Shown: positions 1-6,025, numbered from the stretch's first letter. The stretch: DNA of 6,813 bases from Propionibacteriaceae bacterium (GCA_003158895.1 PMLO01000128.1:27737-34549), one strand, 5' to 3'. Notes: generated from the letters alone by a model not told the origin. Numbers and translations: made by a program.

Positions 1-1506
1 GACTACGACACCTCCGACCGGCTGTACTTCGAGCCGCTCACGTACGAGGACGTCCTCGAGGTCTACCACGCCGAGCTCGCGGCCGGTCCCGTGGCGGGCG
101 TCATCGTCGCCCTCGGCGGCCAGACGCCGCTGAAGCTCGCGCAGTCGCTCAAGGATGCGGGCCTGCCCATCGCGGGCACCTCTCCGGAGGCGATCCACCT
201 GGCGGAGGATCGAGGCGCGTTCGGGCAGGTGCTCAAGGACGCGGGCCTCATGGCTCCCCGGTACGGCATGGCGACCTCCCGCGACGAGGCGCTGCGGATC
301 GCGCACGAGATCAGCTACCCGGTCCTCGTGCGGCCTTCGTATGTGCTGGGCGGCCGCGGCATGGAGATCGTGTACGACGACGCGACGCTCGACGACTACG
401 TGACCCGCGTGACCGAGGCCAGCCCCGAGAACCCCGTGATGGTCGACAAGTTCCTCGACGACGCGGTCGAGATCGACCTCGACGCGCTGTACGACGGGAC
501 CGACCTGTACCTGGGCGGGATCATGGAGCACATCGAGGAGGCCGGCGTGCACTCCGGCGACTCCGCGTGCAGCCTGCCGCCGATCACGCTGGGCAAGGAG
601 ATCATCGCCGAGCTCCGCGAGTCGACCCGCAAGATCGCCGAGGGCGTCGGCGTCCGGGGTCTCATCAACATCCAGTACGCGCTGGCGGGGGAGACGCTGT
701 ACGTGCTCGAGGCGAACCCTCGCGCGTCGCGTACGGTCCCCTTCGTCTCCAAGGCGACCGGAACCCAGCTCGCCAAGGCCGCCGCCCTCGTGATGATGGG
801 GGAGACGATCGCCGAGCTCCGGGCCTCCGGGATGCTCCGCAAGAACGTCGACGGCGCGGCCACGTGGCAGGGCTCGCCGATCGCGGTCAAGGAAGCGGTC
901 ATGCCGTTCAACCGGTTCCGTACCTCCGAAGGGTCCAGCGTCGACACGGTCCTCGGTCCCGAGATGCGCTCGACCGGCGAGGTCATGGGCTTCGACCGGA
1001 CGTTCGGCAACGCGTTCGCCAAGTCGCAGATCGGCTCGTACGGCCCGTTGCCGAAGAGCGGTCGCGTGTTCGTCTCGGTCAACAACGCGGACAAGCGGCA
1101 CGCGGTCTTCCCGATCAAGCGGCTCGCGGACCTCGGCTTCGAGATCTATGCCACGGCCGGTACGGCGGAAGTGCTCGCCCACCACGGCATCAAGGTGGTC
1201 CCGGTGCGCAAGTTCAGCGAGGGCCGCGGCCCTGACGGCTCACCGACCGTTGTCGAGATGATCCTCGACGGGCAGATCCAGTTCGTCTTCAACACCCCCC
1301 ATGGTCGCTCGGCCACCGGCTCGCCGCGTCGCGACGGGTACGAGATCCGTACGGCCGCAATCCACCGCGACATCCCGTGCATCACCACCGTCCAGGGCCT
1401 GGCGGCAGCCGTCCAGGCCATCGAGGCGGCGCGCGACGGTGACGTGAACGTCCGGTCGCTCCAGGCCTGGGGCGCCGAGGTCACGGCGGCACTGGACACG
1501 CTGTGA
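1..1506 (+). CDS. carB: Carbamoyl-phosphate synthase large subunit, C-terminal part (5' end outside window)
   Basis: CarB makes carbamoyl phosphate from bicarbonate, ammonia (from CarA-hydrolysed glutamine) and two ATP, feeding pyrimidine and arginine synthesis in the cytoplasm. The reading frame is open from base 1 (DYDTSDRLYFEP), so the gene begins upstream; 501 codons are present of a protein usually about 1,070-1,110 residues long. The window holds the second (carbamate-phosphorylating) ATP-grasp domain: GGQTPLKL at 115-138, RPSYVLGGRG at 331-360, the HSGDSACSLP segment near 550-580, and EANPRASRTVPFVSKATG from 709, with Glu and Asn that bind metal/ATP in the E. coli enzyme. The C-terminal allosteric (MGS-like) domain starts near 1051. 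Most E. coli UMP-site residues appear retained: Thr at 1153 and 1162, Lys at 1210, Asn at 1291. The stop TGA overlaps the pyrD start. Identification is very secure. Confidence 0.98.
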   Translation, partial: DYDTSDRLYFEPLTYEDVLEVYHAELAAGPVAGVIVALGGQTPLKLAQSLKDAGLPIAGTSPEAIHLAEDRGAFGQVLKDAGLMAPRYGMATSRDEALRIAHEISYPVLVRPSYVLGGRGMEIVYDDATLDDYVTRVTEASPENPVMVDKFLDDAVEIDLDALYDGTDLYLGGIMEHIEEAGVHSGDSACSLPPITLGKEIIAELRESTRKIAEGVGVRGLINIQYALAGETLYVLEANPRASRTVPFVSKATGTQLAKAAALVMMGETIAELRASGMLRKNVDGAATWQGSPIAVKEAVMPFNRFRTSEGSSVDTVLGPEMRSTGEVMGFDRTFGNAFAKSQIGSYGPLPKSGRVFVSVNNADKRHAVFPIKRLADLGFEIYATAGTAEVLAHHGIKVVPVRKFSEGRGPDGSPTVVEMILDGQIQFVFNTPHGRSATGSPRRDGYEIRTAAIHRDIPCITTVQGLAAAVQAIEAARDGDVNVRSLQAWGAEVTAALDTL

Positions 1507-2588
1507 GCCTGCGGTCAGCGGTGCTCGATGTGGGGTACCGGTCGGTCGTACGCCCCGTGCTGTTCCGGGCACACGGCGGTGACCCTGAGCTCATCCACGA
1601 GTCGCTGACCGGCTTCCTGGGCGGGCTGGGTCCCGTCGCTCGCGCCGCCCTTCGCCTGGTCTCGGGCCGTCCCACCTCGCCGGTGACGGTGGCCGGGATC
1701 CGGTTCCCGGGACGCGTCGGCGTAGCCGCCGGGCTCGACAAGGACGCGCGCGCCGTCGAGGCCTGGTCGGCGTTGGGCTTCGGTTTCGCCGAGCTCGGGA
1801 CGGTCACCGCGCTGGCGCAGCCGGGCAACGACAGGCCTCGTCTGTACAGGCTGCGCAGCTCCCACGCGATCATCAATCGGATGGGCTTCAACAACGCTGG
1901 CGCGAAGGCGATGGCCGACCGGCTGTACGGCCTCGGCGTACGGCGCGGAGAGCTCACGTGCGGCATCCCGCTGGGGATCTCTCTGGGCAAGTCGAAGGTG
2001 ACGCCCGTCGCGGACGCAGTGCCCGACTACGTGGCGTCGCTGCGCATGCTGGCCCCGTACGCGGACTACATCGCCATCAACGTGTCCAGCCCCAACACGC
2101 CTGGCCTGCGGACGTTGCAGGAAGGCGACCTGCTGCGCGACCTGCTGAGCTCCTTGACGCGCGAGGCGTCACAGATCGTTCACCCGCTCGGACCCGTACC
2201 GATCTTCGTCAAGATCGCACCCGACCTGTCGGATGCCCAGCTCGACGAGGTCGTCGGCGTGGTCACGGAGCACGGGGGCCGCGGCATCATCGCGACCAAC
2301 ACGACGTTGGGACGCGACGGGCTCGCTCCTGCGGACCGCATCCACGCGGACCAGGCAGGGGGGCTCTCGGGGGCCCCTCTGACCGCCCGCGCGCTGCAGG
2401 TCGTGACGCGCGTCGCGGCCTCGACCACGCTGCCCGTGATCGGGGTGGGCGGCATCATGACCCCGGACGACGCCGAGCGGATGATCGATGCGGGCGCACG
2501 GCTCGTACAGGTCTACACGGGCTTCATCTACTCCGGGAACGGCCTGGTGGCCGGCATCAATGCCCTTTCGTTGGGGAGGACGACATGA
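1503..2588 (+). CDS. pyrD: Dihydroorotate dehydrogenase (quinone), class 2
   Basis: PyrD oxidises dihydroorotate to orotate using FMN and passes electrons to membrane quinones, the fourth pyrimidine step. The product is 361 residues, close to other actinobacterial class 2 enzymes. Residues 1-55 form the N-terminal extension that in class 2 enzymes docks on the membrane and makes the quinone tunnel; the barrel follows. Visible motifs are GVAAGLDKD (73-81, FMN/substrate Lys80), NRMGFNN (125-131), NVSSPNTPGLR (193-203, with Ser196 matching the catalytic Ser175 of E. coli), FVKIAPDL (235-242), TNTT (265-268), GGLSGAPL (286-293), GVGGI (314-318) and QVYTGFIYSG (336-345). A catalytic serine rather than cysteine and the N-terminal extension both argue for class 2. 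The GTG start overlaps the carB stop (GTGA) and has no clear Shine-Dalgarno, suggesting translational coupling. In-frame GTGs at 1521 and 1530 are possible alternative starts. Confidence 0.97.
   Translation: MSLRSAVLDVGYRSVVRPVLFRAHGGDPELIHESLTGFLGGLGPVARAALRLVSGRPTSPVTVAGIRFPGRVGVAAGLDKDARAVEAWSALGFGFAELGTVTALAQPGNDRPRLYRLRSSHAIINRMGFNNAGAKAMADRLYGLGVRRGELTCGIPLGISLGKSKVTPVADAVPDYVASLRMLAPYADYIAINVSSPNTPGLRTLQEGDLLRDLLSSLTREASQIVHPLGPVPIFVKIAPDLSDAQLDEVVGVVTEHGGRGIIATNTTLGRDGLAPADRIHADQAGGLSGAPLTARALQVVTRVAASTTLPVIGVGGIMTPDDAERMIDAGARLVQVYTGFIYSGNGLVAGINALSLGRTT
2573..2580 (+). promoter_or_regulatory. Ribosome binding site of pyrF
   Basis: GGGGAGGA lies 4 bases before the ATG at 2585, inside the 3' end of pyrD. 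It is the clearest Shine-Dalgarno in the pyrimidine part of the window and fixes the pyrF start despite the 4-base overlap with pyrD. Confidence 0.8.
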
Positions 2589-3394
2589 GCTCGTACGGAG
2601 AACGCCTCGCGGCGGTCACGGCCGCGCGGGGACGGTTGTGCGTCGGGATCGACCCGCATCGCTCGGTGATCGAGGCGTGGGGCTACGAGTTCGGCCTGGC
2701 CGGACTTGAGGCCGTCGCGCGCGGCATGGTCGACGCGCTGGGCGACGTGGTCGCGGTGTTCAAGCCCCAGTCGGCGTTCTTCGAGGCGCACGGGTCGGCG
2801 GGCGTCGCGGTGCTGGAGCGCACGATCGCGGCTGCCAAGGCGGCTGGGGCGCTCGTGATCGTGGACGCCAAGCGTGGCGACATCGGATCGACCATGGCGG
2901 CGTACGCCGACGCGTACCTGTCCGACAGCTCGCCACTGGCCGGCGACGCGCTCACGGTGTCGCCGTACCTCGGCTTCGGGTCTCTGCAGCCCGCCCTCGA
3001 CCTGGCCCACGCGACCGGACGCGGGCTGTACGTGCTGGCACGGACGAGCAATCCCGAGGGCGGCGACGTGCAGTCCGCGGTGAGGGCTGATGGCGTGACG
3101 GTCGCGCAGGGGATGGTCGACGCCGCTATCGCCGCGAACGAGGCCTCCGGACAAGGCGCCGTCGGCCTCGTCATCGGCGCCACGCACTCCGATGCCGGAT
3201 GTGACCTAGATCACTTCAACGGATCGATCCTCGCCCCCGGGATCGGCGCCCAAGGTGGCACGATCCAAAGCCTGGCTGGCATCTTCGGTCCGGCGACGGA
3301 TCGTGTCCTGCCGTCCGCGAGTCGCGAGGTGCTCCTGTCCGGCCCGAGCGTGGCGGGGCTCCGCGAGGCTGTCGCGCGCCTACAACTGGTCTGA
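2585..3394 (+). CDS. pyrF: Orotidine 5'-phosphate decarboxylase (long actinobacterial type)
   Basis: PyrF decarboxylates OMP to UMP, the last step of de novo pyrimidine synthesis. The protein has 269 residues and belongs to the longer OMP decarboxylase type found in actinobacteria and myxobacteria rather than the ~230-residue E. coli type. It shows LCVGIDPH (18-25), FKPQSAFFE (59-67, Lys60), the catalytic signature VDAKRGDIG (93-101, with Asp94-Lys96-Asp99), SPYLG (126-130) and the phosphate-binding LAPGIGAQGG (216-225). All key residues are present. The ATG overlaps the pyrD TGA (ATGA) and is preceded by a strong Shine-Dalgarno. The frame stays open upstream through pyrD, but that extension is a shadow: the family N-terminus begins here. 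A CRP-like palindrome sits inside the gene at 3200-3215. pyrF is followed by the only sizeable gap in the window. Confidence 0.97.
   Translation: MSSYGERLAAVTAARGRLCVGIDPHRSVIEAWGYEFGLAGLEAVARGMVDALGDVVAVFKPQSAFFEAHGSAGVAVLERTIAAAKAAGALVIVDAKRGDIGSTMAAYADAYLSDSSPLAGDALTVSPYLGFGSLQPALDLAHATGRGLYVLARTSNPEGGDVQSAVRADGVTVAQGMVDAAIAANEASGQGAVGLVIGATHSDAGCDLDHFNGSILAPGIGAQGGTIQSLAGIFGPATDRVLPSASREVLLSGPSVAGLREAVARLQLV
3200..3215 (+). promoter_or_regulatory. CRP/GlxR-like palindrome inside pyrF
   Basis: The 16 bases TGTGACCTAGATCACT match the CRP/GlxR-type consensus TGTGA-NNTANN-TCACA at 11 of 12 fixed positions, differing only at the last base. It lies in the coding sequence of pyrF (codons for Cys-Asp-Leu-Asp-His), about 340 bases before the mihF start. 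Binding is not shown, and the position inside a gene lowers the odds that it is functional. Confidence 0.3.
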
Positions 3395-3429
3395 CACGCA
3401 GCCCCAACCGCGCAAACTCCTATGAGGAT

Positions 3430-3438
3430 TGCTAGATT
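3430..3438 (+). promoter_or_regulatory. Candidate extended -10 promoter upstream of mihF
   Basis: TGCTAGATT reads as an extended -10 element (TGN followed by TAGATT, which fits the actinobacterial TANNNT consensus) in a locally AT-richer patch. No good -35 hexamer is found 16-18 bases upstream (the bases there are around GCGCAA), which is common for extended -10 promoters. Transcription would start near 3445 and leave a leader of about 110 bases before mihF. This is a pattern match only. Confidence 0.4.
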
Positions 3439-3500
3439 CTGCCTTGCACGGATGGTGATGATCGGACACGGGGAGCCCCGAGAACTCATTATCCCGCTCG

Positions 3501-3506
3501 TATGTT
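3501..3506 (+). promoter_or_regulatory. Second candidate -10 box upstream of mihF
   Basis: TATGTT fits TANNNT and would place a transcript start near 3513, leaving a leader of about 42 bases before mihF. There is no recognisable -35 at 16-18 bases upstream. It directly abuts the palindrome at 3506-3517. It is weaker than the candidate at 3430-3438. Confidence 0.25.
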
Positions 3507-3517
3507 GAGGGCCCTCA
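3506..3517. promoter_or_regulatory. Perfect 12-bp palindrome, possible operator
   Basis: TGAGGGCCCTCA is a perfect inverted repeat with no spacer, located 38 bases before the mihF start codon and starting at the last base of a candidate -10 box. With no loop it is unlikely to act as an RNA hairpin terminator and there is no T-tract after it. A dimeric DNA-binding protein site is the more natural reading, but no regulator is identified. Confidence 0.3.
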
Positions 3518-3544
3518 CTCTCTCGAGCGAGGCCGAAGGCGATC

Positions 3545-3548
3545 GGAG
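3545..3548 (+). promoter_or_regulatory. Ribosome binding site of mihF
   Basis: GGAG lies 6 bases before the GTG at 3555 and supports that codon as the mihF start, consistent with the family N-terminus (M-A-[IL]-P-x-L). Confidence 0.75.
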
Positions 3549-3554
3549 ACGCAC

Positions 3555-3866
3555 GTGGCCATACCTCAGTTGTCACCTGAGCAACTTCAGGCAGCGAGAC
3601 AGGCGGCTGCTACAGCACGCCGTTCGCGTGCCGAGCTCAAGGCGAAGGTGCGGGGTTCCGCGGTGACACTCGGGGACGCCCTTGACCTGGCGGCTTCCGA
3701 CGACATCCTTGCTCATGTGAAAGTCGTCGATCTGCTCAAGTGTCTGCCGCGCGTCGGGGACAAGCGTGCCGCAGAGGTGATGGAACGGCTCGACATCGCG
3801 CCGAACCGTCGACTGCGCGGGCTGGGGCGACATCAGGTGGCAGGGCTCAAGGCAGAATTCTCGTGA
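3555..3866 (+). CDS. mihF: Actinobacterial integration host factor, mIHF
   Basis: mIHF is a small nucleoid-associated protein that binds and bends DNA. It was found as the host factor for phage L5 integration in mycobacteria, where it is essential; the Streptomyces homologue is sIHF. It is unrelated to the IHF/HU fold of E. coli. The 103-residue product has the family layout: the N-terminal MAIPQLSPEQ, a basic helix rich in Ala/Arg (residues 11-33), then a helix-two-turns-helix region with LPRVGDKRA (64-72), MERL (76-79) and the basic RRLRGLG (85-91), ending in EFS. The start is GTG with GGAG at 6 bases. The stop overlaps the gmk start (GTGA). The first dozen codons include several rare in this GC-rich window (ATA, TTG, TCA, CTT, AGA). 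It probably heads its own transcript from the 3395-3554 gap. Confidence 0.95.
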   Translation: MAIPQLSPEQLQAARQAAATARRSRAELKAKVRGSAVTLGDALDLAASDDILAHVKVVDLLKCLPRVGDKRAAEVMERLDIAPNRRLRGLGRHQVAGLKAEFS

Positions 3867-4444
3867 CGGTCACGGTCCTCACCGGGCCCTCCGGGGTCGG
3901 GAAGGGGACCGTGGTCACCAGGCTGATCCAGCAGCACCCCGAAATCTGGTTGTCGGTCTCAGTGACCACGCGGCCCCCGAGACCTGCTGAGAAGCACGGA
4001 GTCAACTACTGGTTCATCAGTGACGACGAGTTCGACGCGCTGGTCGCGTCGGACAACCTGCTCGAATGGGCGCTCGTTCACGGAGTCCATCGGTACGGGA
4101 CACCGCGGCAGCCTGTCCTGAAGGCGCTCGCGGAAGGTCGAGCATGCCTGCTTGAGCTCGACCTCGCCGGCGCCCGAAGGGTACGGCAGAAGATGCCTCA
4201 GGCTCGGACGGTGTTCCTCATGCCTCCGAACAGGGAAGAGCTGGAACGACGGCTCAGGGGGCGCGGTACGGAGGGCGAGGCGGAGCTCAGGCGCCGATTC
4301 CGTACCACGGAGCTCGAGCTCGCGGCAGCGTCGGAATTCGACGGAATCATCGTCAATCGGGATGTCGCGCAGACCTGCGAAGAGTTGGTAGGCTTCATGG
4401 GTCTGAGCCCTGGCATTGCTGGGCGCGAAAACCAACTCGAATGA
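3863..4444 (+). CDS. gmk: Guanylate kinase
   Basis: Gmk phosphorylates GMP (and dGMP) to GDP with ATP, supplying GTP and recycling (p)ppGpp precursors. The product is 193 residues, normal for the family. It has the P-loop GPSGVGKG (8-15, Lys14), the GMP-binding segment SVTTRPPRPAE (33-43) followed by GVNYWF (46-51), LLEWALVHGVHRYGTP (66-81), the LLELDLAGARRV stretch (96-107), the LID RLRGRGTE (130-137) and FDGIIVNRD (159-167). Small departures from the common consensus are PAE for PGE and NRD for NDD; neither removes a residue known to be indispensable. The GTG start overlaps the mihF stop (GTGA) and has only a weak upstream purine stretch, so it is likely coupled to mihF translation. Its TGA overlaps the ATG at 4441. 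An upstream start would run through mihF in another frame and is not supported by the family N-terminus. Confidence 0.96.
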   Translation: MTVTVLTGPSGVGKGTVVTRLIQQHPEIWLSVSVTTRPPRPAEKHGVNYWFISDDEFDALVASDNLLEWALVHGVHRYGTPRQPVLKALAEGRACLLELDLAGARRVRQKMPQARTVFLMPPNREELERRLRGRGTEGEAELRRRFRTTELELAAASEFDGIIVNRDVAQTCEELVGFMGLSPGIAGRENQLE

Positions 4445-4788
4445 AGGTACTTGTGACGGTTCACGCTGAAGGCATCACCAATCCGCCGATCGACGAGCTG
4501 TTGGAGAAGGTGGACAGCAAGTACCGCCTCGTCCTGTTCGCTGCCAAGCGGGCCCGTCAGATCAATGCCTACTACTCGCAGCTGGCCGAGGGCCTGCTCG
4601 AGAATGTCGGGCCTCTGGTCGACACGTCCCCGCAGGAGAAGCCGCTGTCGATCGCGCTGCGTGAGGTCAACGCCAACGTGCTCGAGTGCACTCAGATCGA
4701 TCCCGAGGCCGAGGCTGCCGCCCGCGCCGAGGCTGTTGCCGATCCGGACTTCGTCTTCGGAGACCCCTTCGGCGACGCCGAGCTCTGA
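4441..4788 (+). CDS. rpoZ: DNA-directed RNA polymerase omega subunit
   Basis: Omega is the small RNA polymerase subunit that helps fold and hold beta-prime. The 115-residue product carries the actinobacterial form: EGITNPPIDELLEKVDSKY (10-28), the conserved AAKRARQINAYYSQL (34-48), GLLENVGPLV (51-60) and KPLSIALREVNA (67-78), with an acidic, Ala-rich tail. ATG 4441 overlaps the gmk stop (ATGA) but has no Shine-Dalgarno. GTG at 4453 is preceded by GAAGG at 5 bases and would give a 111-residue protein (MTVHAEGITNPP...) that fits the family equally well, so the true start may be 4453. Everything from EGITNPP onward is secure. Lying between gmk and coaBC is its usual place in actinobacteria. Confidence 0.95.
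   Translation: MKVLVTVHAEGITNPPIDELLEKVDSKYRLVLFAAKRARQINAYYSQLAEGLLENVGPLVDTSPQEKPLSIALREVNANVLECTQIDPEAEAAARAEAVADPDFVFGDPFGDAEL
4443..4447 (+). promoter_or_regulatory. Shine-Dalgarno favouring the GTG 4453 start of rpoZ
   Basis: GAAGG is separated by 5 bases (TACTT) from the in-frame GTG at 4453, whereas ATG 4441 has no purine-rich site upstream. The element lies within the gmk stop and the first codons of the longer rpoZ version, so it bears directly on which start is used. Confidence 0.45.
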
Positions 4789-4804
4789 GACGCCCCGGCA
4801 CATC

Positions 4805-6025
4805 ATGAGCCGGATCGTCTTGGGCGTGTCCGGCGGCATTGCCGCGTACAAGGCGTGTGAGGTCCTCCGGCAGCTGCGTGAGGACGGACACGATGTCACG
4901 GTCGTGCCCACCGAGAACGCGCTGCGCTTCGTCGGGGAGACGACGTTCGCGGCGCTGTCCGGGAAGCCGGTGGCGACCGACGTGTTCAGCGGCGCTGCCG
5001 CTATCCCACACGTACGACTGGGCCGTGAAGCTGATCTCGTCCTCGTCGTCCCGGCCACGGCGGATCTCATCGCCCGGCAGGCGGCGGGGAGAGCCGATGA
5101 CCTGCTCACCAACGTGCTGCTGACCGCGACGTGCCCCGTGCTCGTCTGCCCGGCGATGCACACCGAGATGTGGCTGCACCCCGCGACCACGCACAATGTC
5201 GAGACGCTGCGCTCTCGCGGCGTCGTCGTGCTCGACCCGGCGTCCGGCAGACTCGCTGGAGCTGACTCAGGTGTCGGGCGCCTCCCAGAGCCCGCGGAGA
5301 TCGTGGGCATCGCGCAGTTGTTGCTGGACGGCGACCTGTCCAGCCGGGCCTCGACCCGCGACCTTGTCGGCCTGTCCGTCGTGGTGAGCGCCGGTGGCAC
5401 GCACGAGGCCATCGACCCCGTGAGGTTCCTCGGGAACGCCTCGTCGGGGCGGATGGGCGTTGAGATCGCCCGTGCCGCGGCGCTGCGAGGAGCACGCGTC
5501 ACGTTGGTCGCCGCACACCTGGCCGTACCGGCGCCCTCGTCGGTCGAGGTTCACACCGTCGTGTCGACAGCCGATCTGGCCATCGCGATGGAGAGCGCGG
5601 CCGCGGATGCGGACGTGGTGGTGATGGCCGCGGCTCCCGCCGATTTCACCCCGACATCACCGTCGTTGGCGAAGGTCAAGAAGTCGGGCGGGCTTGGGCT
5701 GACACTGGAACTCTCCCAGACGACCGATGTGCTCGCCGGTCTGACAAGGACACGTCGCGAGGGCCAGACGATCGTGGGCTTCGCTGCTGAGACGATCCCC
5801 GACGAGGCCGCGTTGGCCGACGCCGGACGCGCGAAGCTCCGGAGCAAGGGCGCTGACCTGCTCGTCGTGAACGACGTGTCAGACCATAAGGTGTTCGGGA
5901 TGGCCGACACCATTGTCATGATCGTGGATGCCGCCGGTGTCCGCGACCGCGTGGCGGCCAGCAAGGCCGTCGTCGCACATCGGATACTCGACGCGGTGGT
6001 TGACCACCGTGCCCTGGCTACCTAA
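4805..6025 (+). CDS. coaBC: Bifunctional phosphopantothenoylcysteine decarboxylase / phosphopantothenate-cysteine ligase
   Basis: CoaBC (Dfp) makes 4'-phosphopantetheine for coenzyme A. CoaB joins phosphopantothenate to cysteine using CTP; the FMN-dependent CoaC decarboxylates the product. The protein has 406 residues. CoaC comes first: VSGGIAAYK (8-16, FMN binding), PHVRL (68-72, His69 the catalytic base), PATADLIARQAAGRADDLL (83-101) and PAMHTEMW (116-123). The flexible flap reads GRLAGADSGVGRLPEP (148-163), with no Cys at the position of E. coli Cys158. CoaB follows from about 188: AGGTHEAIDPVRFLGN (196-211), SSGRMG (213-218), MAAAPADF (274-281), KVKK (290-293), VGFAAET (324-330) and VVNDVS (354-359). 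The start is ATG, 16 bases after rpoZ, with no obvious Shine-Dalgarno; the FMN motif begins at codon 8, leaving no room for a later start. It ends in TAA, which overlaps the metK ribosome binding site. Confidence 0.97.
   Translation: MSRIVLGVSGGIAAYKACEVLRQLREDGHDVTVVPTENALRFVGETTFAALSGKPVATDVFSGAAAIPHVRLGREADLVLVVPATADLIARQAAGRADDLLTNVLLTATCPVLVCPAMHTEMWLHPATTHNVETLRSRGVVVLDPASGRLAGADSGVGRLPEPAEIVGIAQLLLDGDLSSRASTRDLVGLSVVVSAGGTHEAIDPVRFLGNASSGRMGVEIARAAALRGARVTLVAAHLAVPAPSSVEVHTVVSTADLAIAMESAAADADVVVMAAAPADFTPTSPSLAKVKKSGGLGLTLELSQTTDVLAGLTRTRREGQTIVGFAAETIPDEAALADAGRAKLRSKGADLLVVNDVSDHKVFGMADTIVMIVDAAGVRDRVAASKAVVAHRILDAVVDHRALAT

Noticed and set aside
396..1118. A 240-codon reverse-strand open frame within carB.
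   Set aside because: It is antisense to a highly conserved part of carB, has no ribosome binding evidence and no recognisable motif.
1958..2584. An upstream extension of the pyrF frame (over 200 codons) within pyrD, as a fused or longer PyrF.
   Set aside because: The translation is Arg/Gly/Pro-rich shadow sequence of pyrD. The family N-terminus and a strong Shine-Dalgarno place the start at 2585.
3469..3480. CGGGGAGCCCCG as an intrinsic terminator after pyrF.
   Set aside because: The stem is only 4-5 bp with a 2-4 base loop and no T-tract follows. It is 75 bases past the pyrF stop and next to promoter-like sequence.
3422..3508. A 28-codon + strand open frame (ATG 3422 to TGA 3506-3508) in the gap before mihF, a possible leader peptide.
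   Set aside because: No Shine-Dalgarno precedes the ATG, the candidate -10 at 3433-3438 would start transcription after it, and the peptide shows no attenuator-like codon run or family resemblance. It would need ribosome profiling or conservation to be believed.
4198..5502. A 434-codon reverse-strand open frame opposite gmk, rpoZ and coaBC.
   Set aside because: It lies antisense to three well-identified genes. Long antisense frames are expected in GC-rich DNA with G/C third positions, and the translation has low-complexity Arg/Ser/Pro content with no recognisable domain.
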